Shown piece by piece: positions 6,244 to 12,673 of a DNA stretch of 12,673 nt. Made by a program: the position numbers and the translations under genes. The notes beneath the pieces were generated by a model. That model saw only the letters and a program-made list of their open reading frames with translations, was not told the DNA's origin and searched no databases. The stretch comes from Ruminococcus sp. (lineage in GTDB: Bacteria > Bacillota > Clostridia > Oscillospirales > Acutalibacteraceae): contig SFGA01000039.1 in the NCBI GenBank assembly GCA_004556705.1, forward strand, positions 1 through 12,673, in the 5' to 3' direction. Positions within the stretch are counted from its first letter, which is position 1. Each line of letters begins with the position of its first letter.

Positions 6244-6717
6244 TTATATTTTGTTAAGAATAAGAATTGAAATAACAACGCCGTAAAGAGCGATTGACTC
6301 ACCCAATGCAACGAAGATGATTGACTTACCGAAGGACTTCGGGTTTTCTGCAGTAGCTGCGATAGCTGCGGGAGCACCTGCGGCAACTGCGATACCGCCG
6401 CCGATACCTGCAAGACCTGTAACAAGACCTGCTGCGAGAAGTCCGAGACCTTTTGAGTTGTCGGCAACGTTCTGTGACTCTGCTTGAGCCTCTGTGCTTA
6501 CTTCCGCTGCGTCGTTGCTGGCAGACGGAGCTTCGGCAGCGAATACGTTTACGCAAAGAACTGAAATGAGAACAACCAAAACCGCAAATACGGCAATGTT
6601 CATTTTAAGAGGCTTCTTGATTGATTTACCGCTGAAACGGTTTTTAACTGCGATGAAAGCTGTTGCAAAAAGAGCAACGGGAGCGAGTACCATTAAGATA
6701 TAAAACAATGTAGTCAT
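6244..6717 (-). CDS. ntpK: V/A-type ATPase membrane ring subunit K
   Basis: Subunit K forms the rotor ring that carries the coupling ion. The 157-aa protein has an unusual plan. Two hydrophobic segments (about 3-23 and 41-61) are followed by an Ala/Ser/acidic linker (62-88). After this comes a single c-type hairpin: helix one at about 90-122 (GLAGIGGGIAVAAG) and helix two at about 131-155 with FVALGESIALYGVVIS, where E140 is the ion-binding carboxylate. The position equivalent to the Na+-ligand glutamine of E. hirae NtpK helix one is V111, which argues weakly for H+. The second hydrophobic segment ends VNVFAAEAPS, like a signal-peptide cleavage site. A strong GGAGGAA ribosome site supports the ATG at 6717, so the N-terminal part is translated. 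High expression would suit the many copies needed per ring. Confidence 0.93.
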   Translation of the reverse strand: MTTLFYILMVLAPVALFATAFIAVKNRFSGKSIKKPLKMNIAVFAVLVVLISVLCVNVFAAEAPSASNDAAEVSTEAQAESQNVADNSKGLGLLAAGLVTGLAGIGGGIAVAAGAPAAIAATAENPKSFGKSIIFVALGESIALYGVVISILILNKI

Positions 6718-6736
6718 TTTTTATTCCTCCGAAAAA

Positions 6737-8677
6737 TTATTTATTAACGCTTTTATTCAACTTAAACGGCGTATAGGCAATGCCGCTGCCGTCAAAGAAC
6801 CTTGAGAACATTTCGTAATATTCAAGTCTCAATGCCTGAATACCTGTAAGCAAGCCTTCAAGTGCGATTACAAGCACGTTGCCGAGAACGATTACGAAGA
6901 TATTTTTACTGTCGCCCGCAAGCGAGAAAACAACCATCATCATACCTGCGTGGACAAGCACGAAAGCTCCTACACGAAGGAACGAAACCGTGTTCGACAG
7001 ATAAGAGAGTATGTATTCGAGAAGCTCGAACAAATTCTGGAGAATAAAGTCCGAAACACTCTCGGGCTTCCAATCGGGGTGCTTGTCGATAATTCCAATC
7101 GGGATTTCCTTGATAAACAAAAGGAATGCGCACACACCGAGCAGCGGAGCGCACACTGCCGACGGGATAGGTGCAGGGCCGCCCATAAAGCCTGAAGCTA
7201 AGTTTACGCCGCAGAGATAAAGTATAAGTCCGACAAGACCGTTTTGGCTGAAAATCGCCTCGCCGATATGCTTTCTCTTAATGCAAGCGTAAATGTTCAT
7301 AAGAATTGCAACGACCATAAGACCTACGCCTATTGCAATCGCAAACAGAAGCACCGTGTTTATGCTGTCCATAACCGACAACGGCTTTCCGCTCCAACCG
7401 AGCTTTTCATAAACGGGATTGAGAGCCTCCTCAAAGCCGAACACGCTTCCGAATATAAAGCCGAATATCATTGATGAAATTCCGCAGGGAATAAGTATCT
7501 TTCCGAGTCCCGACTTTTTGAACTTCCACATACAGAAGCCGAGTATCGCAAGCACAAAGCCCTGACCGAGGTCGCCGAACATTATACCGAAAAGCACCGT
7601 ATATGTTATTGCGACAAATGCCGTAATGTCTATATCCGTATATGACGGAGAGCCGTACATATCAACATAGAATTTATATGGCTCGACAAGTAAGGCAAGC
7701 AGCTTATTACGCTTTTTGTACTTGACGGGAACTACTGCGCTGTCGTCCTTCGGTGCGTCCTCATATTCAATCTGAACGGATTGAACGCTTTCGAGTGATG
7801 CTTTGAACTTTTCCGCTTCGCTTTTCGGAACATAGCCGACAAACGCGAAAAACTTTTCATTGTGCAAGGCGTAGCTCTTTAATTCATATACCGAATTCAA
7901 GTACATCAAATTTGAATAGAGATAATTGAGATGCTCATTCTCGTTTGACAAATACTCCGAAAGTGATTTCTGCGTATCGTCAAGAATCGAAGATATAATC
8001 TCAATGCTCTTTTTACACTGCTCGATAACCTCGTCTGCCGTTCCTGCCGCACCCGGTACCGGAGTTGGCTCGAAGAACAGGAATGCGAATATTCCGTCGA
8101 TTTCGTCAAGCCTGTCAACAGGTGCAAAATACGCACCCCAATAATCTGTTTTGTTCTCAGAGCTTGGATAGAAAAAAACATAAGGATTATCCTTATACAC
8201 GGTGTTGAGCCTTTGATAGCTCTCTTTTGGAAGATGTCCGAAGCGCACTTTTACGAACTCGCAAGCCGCTATGTCGTCAAGGTCAACATCAAGACCTTTG
8301 AAATGCTCATAGCTCTTGATACCCGCTTCGCATACCGCCTTTTGTTCATTGAGTGAATTTATCTGCTCGTTATAGTCGTCAAGCTTGACCTTAACTGAGT
8401 GTATGTACTCTTTGTCCTTGTCGGAAAGCTCTGCCATCCTTTTCAGCTCGACAAGCTCGGGAGTTATTCCCATTCCCGACGCAAGCTCCGTAACCTCGGA
8501 AAGCTGTGCGGCGTATGGGTTTTCGTCCGTGAACGGCATAAATCCCATTTCAGCCGAAATATGCTTGTTTGCCTGCTCGGGATGGAAACATTCACATTCG
8601 CAGAGCTTTTCGCAAACCTCAGGCATATTCTCAAGAGAACCGCTGACTTTAACGAGTTCCATTTTTTCGATTGCCAT
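6737..8677 (-). CDS. ntpI: V/A-type ATPase subunit I (membrane stator)
   Basis: Subunit I, the counterpart of eukaryotic subunit a, provides the half-channels for the ion and anchors the peripheral stalks. The 646-aa length is normal. The cytoplasmic N-terminal part (about 1-345) has coiled-coil stretches at about 85-125 and 215-260. The membrane part follows with about seven or eight segments, starting at 351-380 with the conserved LFGIMFGDLGQG (362-373). SFLRVGAFVLVHAGMM (565-580) carries R568, the essential arginine facing the ring glutamate. IQALRLEYYEMFSRFF (613-628) carries the second conserved arginine, R617. Oddity: CEKLCECEC at 22-30 puts four cysteines within nine residues. The ATG at 8677 has the strong ribosome site AAAGGAGATA. 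It lies 25 bp after subunit C and 19 bp before subunit K. Confidence 0.95.
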   Translation of the reverse strand: MAIEKMELVKVSGSLENMPEVCEKLCECECFHPEQANKHISAEMGFMPFTDENPYAAQLSEVTELASGMGITPELVELKRMAELSDKDKEYIHSVKVKLDDYNEQINSLNEQKAVCEAGIKSYEHFKGLDVDLDDIAACEFVKVRFGHLPKESYQRLNTVYKDNPYVFFYPSSENKTDYWGAYFAPVDRLDEIDGIFAFLFFEPTPVPGAAGTADEVIEQCKKSIEIISSILDDTQKSLSEYLSNENEHLNYLYSNLMYLNSVYELKSYALHNEKFFAFVGYVPKSEAEKFKASLESVQSVQIEYEDAPKDDSAVVPVKYKKRNKLLALLVEPYKFYVDMYGSPSYTDIDITAFVAITYTVLFGIMFGDLGQGFVLAILGFCMWKFKKSGLGKILIPCGISSMIFGFIFGSVFGFEEALNPVYEKLGWSGKPLSVMDSINTVLLFAIAIGVGLMVVAILMNIYACIKRKHIGEAIFSQNGLVGLILYLCGVNLASGFMGGPAPIPSAVCAPLLGVCAFLLFIKEIPIGIIDKHPDWKPESVSDFILQNLFELLEYILSYLSNTVSFLRVGAFVLVHAGMMMVVFSLAGDSKNIFVIVLGNVLVIALEGLLTGIQALRLEYYEMFSRFFDGSGIAYTPFKLNKSVNK

Positions 8678-8702
8678 TTTTATCTCCTTTCAAAAATTTT
8701 TC

Positions 8703-9746
8703 TCACCTTACGAGAAATTTCGATATTTCTTCGGGCGACAATGAATAATCAACGCCCTCGGTAATCATAACTATATTCTTCGTTTCGTTTTCAAGAATTC
8801 CTATGTAGCTGAACATTACAACCTCGGGAGCAGTTGAAAACAAAAGGTTTTTTTTGTTAATTTTCTGCATTGCGCAATGCGTGCATTTTTCGATGTTATC
8901 CTTTAAGCTCTCATCGACAAATTTTCCGTAAACGGATTTTTTGAAAATGTCGAACACCGCATCGGTATCGGTGCAGGACAGCAGACTTAAAATTTCGTCC
9001 TTTGAGAACGCTGAAAAGTTTGAATAGAACACCGTTTCATAATTACAGGGTTGCTTCGGGAAATACTTTTTCATACGGTATATGCTTTCAATCATCTTGA
9101 AATCCGCTTTCATCATAAGTATTTTAGTAAGCTCCTTGCTTACGTCGCCCGAATATTCCTTTTTTATGCTCTTCTCGGCATAATCGCACAAATAACGGTA
9201 AAGTGCGTTTTCAAGCGCCGTTATCGTAAACTCGGAATTTGTGTTTTTGAATATGTCAAGAATGTGTTGGTATCTTGTGCCCTCAAGCGCCGCATAAAGC
9301 TCGTTGAAATTCGTCGCCGACTCAAGAGCTATTCTGTTAAGCTCCGAACGCTTGTAATACGCCTCGGGAGCAAAGAGCGAAAACTTTGAAATTGAGTTCT
9401 TTGAAAGCCTGTCGGCGCACGAAAGAATGAGCGATATATCATAGTTTAAGAAAACAAGCTCATTCATCTTTTGTCCTATCGCCTTTTCAAACGAAGCGAG
9501 CTTTGAAATTCTTCCGTAATTAAATCGGCGAATTTCCGACTCTGTTCTCGACTTTGAAAAAGACGTTGTTGACGCAAGCGACTGCGCTTGGGAATAAACG
9601 GTGTTTGTACGAAGGTACGAAACAACCTCGTTTACATTTCGGCAGTTAATGAGCGAGGTGTAATCCTCGTCAGTTAAAAGCCCCGCGCCCATTGCCCGAG
9701 CCTTTGCAAGTATCGCATTTCCGGCAAGATTGGATATTTTACTCAT
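8703..9746 (-). CDS. ntpC: V/A-type ATPase subunit C (rotor coupler)
   Basis: Subunit C, equivalent to eukaryotic subunit d, is a funnel-shaped helical protein that seats the D-F axle on the membrane ring. The 347-aa length is in the usual range of 320-350. The N-terminus NLAGNAILAKARAMGAGLLT followed by DYTSLINCRNVNEVVSYLRTN has the repeated helical pattern of the family (one of three related lobes), and FNELYAALEGTRYQHIL (about 166-182) and ISKEL/EILMM-type helices continue it. The C-terminus FSYIGILENETKNIVMITEGV is characteristic: it carries the conserved link of short strand and E-N. No membrane segments. A strong AAAGGAGG ribosome site supports the ATG at 9746. In this operon it precedes subunit I, whereas in E. 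hirae and Methanosarcina it follows E. It comes 34 bp after the G/H gene. Confidence 0.92.
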   Translation of the reverse strand: MSKISNLAGNAILAKARAMGAGLLTDEDYTSLINCRNVNEVVSYLRTNTVYSQAQSLASTTSFSKSRTESEIRRFNYGRISKLASFEKAIGQKMNELVFLNYDISLILSCADRLSKNSISKFSLFAPEAYYKRSELNRIALESATNFNELYAALEGTRYQHILDIFKNTNSEFTITALENALYRYLCDYAEKSIKKEYSGDVSKELTKILMMKADFKMIESIYRMKKYFPKQPCNYETVFYSNFSAFSKDEILSLLSCTDTDAVFDIFKKSVYGKFVDESLKDNIEKCTHCAMQKINKKNLLFSTAPEVVMFSYIGILENETKNIVMITEGVDYSLSPEEISKFLVR

Positions 9747-9780
9747 CTTCTGCCTCCTTTCGATAAATTACAGCCTGAAA

Positions 9781-10092
9781 TCATTCGGAAATAACCGCAT
9801 TGACAATATGCTCTTCCCAAGACTTATGCTCTTTTTCAAAAAGCCCGTTAAGCTCCTGCTTTTTCCTCTGGGTCTCGGCGTCTATGCTTGCTTTTTCCTT
9901 TTTTATTTCAGCCTCGGCATTTTCACTTTCCTCTTTTATAAGAGACTTCGCTTTTTCGTCATACCGTGAATAAATTTCGTCCTTTATTTTGGTAAGGCTT
10001 TCATTAAGGGCTTCACGTTCGTCAACAGCCTTTTGAACTTTAAGCCTTGCCGCCTTATCGGTATCAACAATAAGCCTGAGCACATCTTTCAT
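9781..10092 (-). CDS. V/A-type ATPase subunit G/H (peripheral stalk)
   Basis: The protein is 103 aa and nearly all helix, rich in Lys, Glu and Ala (residues about 8-95), with no membrane segment. This is the profile of the peripheral-stalk partner of subunit E (NtpF/AhaH/G type). Its position as the first gene of an otherwise complete ATPase operon supports that, since no other G/H candidate exists. Sequence conservation in this family is low, so the call rests on size, coiled-coil character and context. The ATG at 10092 is preferred to the ATG at 10116: the stretch AAGGCAGTGAGAT that serves as ribosome site lies within the eight codons between them. It begins about 55 nt downstream of the operon promoter. 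Confidence 0.8.
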   Translation of the reverse strand: MKDVLRLIVDTDKAARLKVQKAVDEREALNESLTKIKDEIYSRYDEKAKSLIKEESENAEAEIKKEKASIDAETQRKKQELNGLFEKEHKSWEEHIVNAVISE

Positions 10093-10153
10093 AAAAAATC
10101 TCACTGCCTTTCCCACTCGGTTAGCCTATTTTAACCTTTTATCATAATGGTAT

Positions 10154-10181
10154 ATTATATTACAATTTTTATTAAATTCAA
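10154..10181 (-). promoter_or_regulatory. Promoter of the ATPase operon
   Basis: On the minus strand TTGAAT (10176-10181) and TATAAT (10154-10159) are separated by 16 bp in very AT-rich DNA. Transcription would begin near 10147, giving a leader of about 55 nt before the first gene. No other gene is upstream on this strand, so this is the likely single promoter for all nine genes. Confidence 0.6.
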
Positions 10182-10295
10182 GTGCAAATTCGCATAATAA
10201 AGATAGAAAAAGCAATGTTTATTTGTTAATTTTTTCACATTTATCAATTTACTTTACACAATGATAATTTATTGTTCATTTTTTACGATTGCCGA

Positions 10296-10324
10296 TTGTA
10301 TTCTTATCCGACGTGTGATAGAAT
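10296..10324 (+). promoter_or_regulatory. Promoter of the glucosidase gene
   Basis: TTGTAT (10296-10301), a 17-bp spacer and TAGAAT (10319-10324) with an upstream TG (10316-10317) form an extended -10 promoter. The start codon is 47 bases after the -10, preceded by a near-perfect ribosome site, AGGATGTGAT (10358-10367). Confidence 0.6.
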
Positions 10325-10370
10325 TGAAATTGTAAACAGCATACTTATCATATATACAGGATGTGATTTT

Positions 10371-12041
10371 ATGAATAACGGTTGGTACAAGGAAATGGCT
10401 GTCTATCAGATTTGGTGCAGAAGCTTCAAGGACGGTAACGGCGACGGTATCGGCGACCTCTACGGCGTGCTCGATAAGCTCGACTACATAAAGAGCCTCG
10501 GCGTTGACGCAATTTGGTTTTCTCCGATATACCCCTCTCCGCTTGCAGACTACGGCTACGACATATCCGACTACAAGGATATTGCCGAGGAATACGGCGG
10601 ACTTGAAACGTTCAAAAAGGTTCTCGACGAGGCTCACAAGCGAGGTCTTAAGGTTATAATGGACCTTGTTGTAAATCACACCTCCGACGAGCACGAATGG
10701 TTCAAGGAAAGCCGAAAAAGCAGAGATAACCCTTATCACGATTACTATTTCTGGAGAAAGGGTAAGGGCAAGAACGGTAAAAAGCCCCCCAACAACTGGC
10801 TTTCGACCTTTGAGGGCGGTGCGTGGGAATATGTGCCCGAGCGTGACGAATATTATCTTCACGTTTTCGCTAAAAAACAGCCCGATCTCAATATGGATAA
10901 TCCTAAAGTTCGTGAAGAAGTTAAATCGATTATGAGATTTTGGCTCGATATGGGCGTTGACGGCTTCCGTGAGGACGTTATCACATTCATTTCAAAGAAG
11001 GAGGGCTTGCCCAACGGCTTCCCGCTTCCGATAGCAACGGGCGTTGAGCATTATAAAAAAGGTCCTCACATTCACGAATATTTAAGAGAATTCCGCCACG
11101 ACGTAATCGACAAATACGATTGCTTCGTTGTCGGTGAGTCTCCGATGTCGAATTCAAAAGACTGTATCGAGTTCACGGCGGGCGACGACCCCGAGCTTGA
11201 TATGATGATAGGCTTTGACCACATGCAGGCAGACTGCTTTATGACCGATACAATCGCAATGCCGTTCAATCTTAAAAAGCTAAAAAGAGCATTTACGCAT
11301 TGGCAAAAAGACCTTTACGGTAAGGCTTGGAATGCGCTGTATCTTGAAAATCACGATCACCCGAGAATTATCAGCCGTTACGGCAACGAAAAATTCCGTC
11401 GTGAAAGCGGTACAATGCTCGCTGTTGCTTGCTTTATGCAGTCGGGTACTCCGTTTATTTATCAAGGTCAGGAAATCGGTATGCTCAACAACCACCTTGA
11501 CGATATAAACGAATTTAAGGACGTTGTTACCTTTAACAACCAAAAGCTTTTTGCGAAATTCGGTATAAAGGGCAAGCGTTACCTTGACATTGCCAACAAG
11601 ACAAGCCGTGAAAACGCACGCACTCCCGTTCAATGGGACTCAAGCGAATACGCAGGCTTCTCGACCGTCAAGCCGTGGTTTGGCGTAAACCCGAATTACA
11701 CGGAAATCAATGTTGAAAACGAGGAAAAGGACCCCAATTCAATCCTCAATTTCTACCGTAAATTATTAAAGGTCAGAAAAGAAAACAAGATAATCATATA
11801 CGGCGATTACAAAGAGCATTTTGCCGACAGCGACGTAATTTACTGCTATGAGCGTAATTACGAGGGTAAGCGTGCACTTGTGGTTTGTTCGTTCTCGGAC
11901 GAAACCTTTACCTTCCACGCACCCGAAGAATTTGATTTGACAAAGGGCAAGATAATCCTTTGCAACTATGAAAATCCCGAGTCAAAGCGTAACGTCTGTG
12001 CGCTTCGTCCGTATGAGGCAAGAGTGTATTTGTATGAGTAA
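10371..12041 (+). CDS. GH13_31 alpha-glucosidase (oligo-1,6-glucosidase-like)
   Basis: The 556-aa cytoplasmic enzyme, with no signal peptide, hydrolyses alpha-glucosidic bonds at the non-reducing end of short oligosaccharides. A calcium-binding loop DGNGDGIGD (21-29) is followed by conserved region I DLVVNHT (98-104), region V QPDLN (170-174), region II GVDGFREDVI (195-204) with nucleophile D202, region III FVVGESP (252-258) with acid/base E256, and region IV LENHDHPR (325-332) with transition-state D329. The late motif RTPVQWD (417-423) is typical of GH13_31. Val203 after the nucleophile is the residue linked in this subfamily to alpha-1,6 over alpha-1,4 preference, so isomaltose or isomalto-oligosaccharides are likely substrates. 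Unusual: E201 where most relatives have Met. The ATG at 10371 has a near-consensus ribosome site; an in-frame ATG at 10272 lies upstream of the promoter. No transporter gene adjoins it in the window. Confidence 0.92.
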   Translation: MNNGWYKEMAVYQIWCRSFKDGNGDGIGDLYGVLDKLDYIKSLGVDAIWFSPIYPSPLADYGYDISDYKDIAEEYGGLETFKKVLDEAHKRGLKVIMDLVVNHTSDEHEWFKESRKSRDNPYHDYYFWRKGKGKNGKKPPNNWLSTFEGGAWEYVPERDEYYLHVFAKKQPDLNMDNPKVREEVKSIMRFWLDMGVDGFREDVITFISKKEGLPNGFPLPIATGVEHYKKGPHIHEYLREFRHDVIDKYDCFVVGESPMSNSKDCIEFTAGDDPELDMMIGFDHMQADCFMTDTIAMPFNLKKLKRAFTHWQKDLYGKAWNALYLENHDHPRIISRYGNEKFRRESGTMLAVACFMQSGTPFIYQGQEIGMLNNHLDDINEFKDVVTFNNQKLFAKFGIKGKRYLDIANKTSRENARTPVQWDSSEYAGFSTVKPWFGVNPNYTEINVENEEKDPNSILNFYRKLLKVRKENKIIIYGDYKEHFADSDVIYCYERNYEGKRALVVCSFSDETFTFHAPEEFDLTKGKIILCNYENPESKRNVCALRPYEARVYLYE

Positions 12042-12522
12042 AAAAGAAATTAAAACAAATGTAATGCGTATTCTTGACAAGGAAAAGGTCGCTTACACGG
12101 CACATTTTTACGAGCACGAGGAGGGCGTTGCGGTTGACGGCGTAAGCGTTGCCAAAATGCTCTCGCAAGACCCCGAAAGAGTGTTTAAGACCCTTGTTTT
12201 GCAAGGTAAATCAAAATCTTTTTATGTCTTTGTAATACCTGTTGAAAAGGAGCTTGATTTGAAGCTTTCCGCTTCGGCAGTCGGCGAAAAATCGGTCGAG
12301 ATGATACACGTCAAGGATATAAATCAGATAACGGGCTATATCCGTGGCGGCTGCAGTCCTATCGGAATGAAAAAGCAGTTCCCGACCGTTATCGATTCTT
12401 CCGCAGAGAGCAATGAGACAATAACCGTAAGCGGCGGAAAAATCGGTACGCAGGTTGAGCTTTCCCCTGCCGACCTTTCAAAGCTTGTCCGTGCAAAATA
12501 CGCAGAGGTTACAACAAAATAA
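12034..12522 (+). CDS. ybaK: YbaK/EbsC-type Cys-tRNA(Pro) deacylase
   Basis: The 162-aa protein belongs to the trans-editing family that removes wrongly attached amino acids, typically cysteine from tRNA(Pro), in the cytoplasm. Features seen: a helix at the N-terminus with the YTAHFYEHEEG strand; the conserved lysine of VFKTLVLQG (K52); the hydrophobic strand FYVFVIPVEKELDLK; and the signature GYIRGGCSPIGMKK (101-114), whose GGxSP loop shapes the substrate pocket. The C-terminal SGGKIGTQVELSPADLSKL is also typical. The ATG at 12034 overlaps the end of the glucosidase gene by 8 bp, so the two are on one transcript and translation is probably coupled; an in-frame ATG at 12013 would add seven residues and is not ruled out. 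The ribosome site (GAGG at 12015-12018) is poorly spaced. Exact amino acid and tRNA specificity cannot be read from sequence. Confidence 0.9.
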   Translation: MSKKEIKTNVMRILDKEKVAYTAHFYEHEEGVAVDGVSVAKMLSQDPERVFKTLVLQGKSKSFYVFVIPVEKELDLKLSASAVGEKSVEMIHVKDINQITGYIRGGCSPIGMKKQFPTVIDSSAESNETITVSGGKIGTQVELSPADLSKLVRAKYAEVTTK

Positions 12523-12612
12523 AATCGCAGTTAAAGCGAAAAAAAGCAACATTTAAGGCACCCTTTCAAAACGAAAGTAAAGTAGTCAATACTTTGTAGA
12601 CACAAAAAAGAA
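12523..12612. other. Spacer, probably containing an IS end
   Basis: This spacer between the deacylase and the right-edge transposase fragment holds no gene. It contains the 6-bp inverted repeat AAAGTA-GTCAA-TACTTT (12579-12595) and, on the minus strand, TGTCTACAAAGTATTGAC, which lies where the right terminal repeat of the IS would be expected. The exact IS boundary and any target duplication cannot be placed, because the other end of the element is outside the window. Confidence 0.35.
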
Positions 12613-12673
12613 TTAAGCTGCCAGATCAATTCTATATTGAACTGGTGGCTTTTTATTTAGTTTTCTAATAGGT
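12613..12673 (-). CDS. Partial IS3-family transposase (3' end)
   Basis: On the minus strand an open frame enters from beyond the right edge and ends at TAA (12613-12615). The last residues read PIRKLNKKPPVQYRIDLAA. The pattern K-L-x(3)-P-V-x-Y-R a few residues from the C-terminus is a hallmark of IS3-family OrfB (DDE) transposases, where KLKGMSPVQYR-like endings are common. Only 19 codons are visible, so the catalytic core and the family group cannot be checked. The gene would converge on the deacylase gene. The call is an inference from the short motif plus the IS-end-like sequence downstream. Confidence 0.5.
   Translation of the reverse strand, partial: PIRKLNKKPPVQYRIDLAA
12615..12660 (+). 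terminator. Hairpin terminator after the deacylase gene
   Basis: AAGCTGCCAGATCAAT (12615-12630) pairs with ATTGAACTGGTGGCTT (12636-12651) over 16 positions, with two G-U pairs and one mismatch, around a 5-nt loop. It is followed by TTTTATTTAG. On the minus strand the same stem is followed by TTCTTTTTT, so it may act both ways. It overlaps the last codons of the putative transposase, which suggests a terminator that belongs to the IS. Confidence 0.55.

Larger units (their letters stand above)
10093..10370. other. Divergent intergenic control region
   Basis: No gene is supported in this 278-bp AT-rich stretch. It holds the ATPase operon promoter on the minus strand and the glucosidase promoter on the plus strand, about 115 bp apart. 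A weak inverted repeat ACAAT (10258-10262) and ATTGT (10271-10275) lies just upstream of the glucosidase -35. I see no convincing catabolite-response (cre) site, riboswitch or tRNA. Confidence 0.5.

Noticed and set aside
6069..6467. 132-aa minus-strand frame overlapping subunits K and F
   Set aside because: It is a frame-shifted reading of the Ala-rich ring gene, giving low-complexity Gln/Ser/Val sequence; both real genes explain the region.
6603..6717. Alternative subunit K start at Met39
   Set aside because: No ribosome site precedes Met39, while Met1 has a strong GGAGGAA site at the right distance.
10093..10116. Upstream ATG extending the G/H subunit by eight residues
   Set aside because: The added codons contain the ribosome site that serves the ATG at 10092, and the extension does not fit the coiled-coil start.
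10272..10370. Upstream ATG extending the glucosidase by 33 residues
   Set aside because: The extension includes the promoter and ribosome site, and GH13_31 proteins normally start just before the WYKEMAVYQIW stretch.
10269..10862. 197-aa minus-strand frame opposite the glucosidase start and promoter
   Set aside because: It covers the promoter and the conserved 5' part of the glucosidase; the composition is a complement shadow (Val/Phe-rich) and there is no family motif.

Overview
The window looks like a chromosomal segment of a moderate-GC anaerobic Clostridia bacterium, probably an Oscillospiraceae/Ruminococcaceae-type gut organism. This is inferred from the V/A-type ATPase with a clostridial-style K subunit, the Firmicutes-type Shine-Dalgarno sites, the GH13_31 glucosidase and the GGCTCCCTCTGACGAGGGAGC-type intergenic repeats. 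No taxonomic marker such as rRNA is present.

Layout: (1) 1-491 has no convincing gene and is dense in repeats. It holds a 248-bp element (37-284) bounded by perfect 15-bp inverted repeats, plus several hairpin repeats of other families. (2) 492-1446 is a divergent pair: a SLOG-like (Rossmann-type nucleotide-binding) hypothetical protein on the minus strand and a small XRE-family repressor on the plus strand. They are separated by 124 bp with two face-to-face promoters and several palindromes that could be operators. (3) 1457-1490 is a strong hairpin terminator shared by two convergent genes. (4) 1508-10092 (minus) is one compact nine-gene operon for a complete V/A-type (rotary) ATPase, transcribed G/H-C-I-K-F-E-A-B-D. 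Gaps are 11 to 34 bp. It has every structural part: A and B head, D-F axle, E-G stalks, C coupler, membrane stator I and ring subunit K. (5) 10093-10370 is an AT-rich divergent control region with a recognisable promoter in each direction. (6) 10371-12519 (plus) encodes a cytoplasmic GH13_31 alpha-glucosidase, probably alpha-1,6-acting, overlapped by 8 bp by a YbaK/EbsC-type aminoacyl-tRNA deacylase. (7) 12520-12673 holds a hairpin and, on the minus strand, what reads as the last 19 codons of an IS3-family transposase whose body lies beyond the right edge.

How they fit: the ATPase couples ATP hydrolysis or synthesis to H+ or Na+ movement across the membrane. The glucosidase next to it releases glucose from short isomalto-oligosaccharides inside the cell, and the deacylase edits mischarged tRNA. 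The last two are co-transcribed, but no functional link to the ATPase is evident. I found no clearly novel system. The most unusual items are the inverted-repeat element at the left, the SLOG/XRE divergent pair with its palindromes, the K subunit with a non-canonical N-terminal half, and two probable TTG starts inside the ATPase operon.
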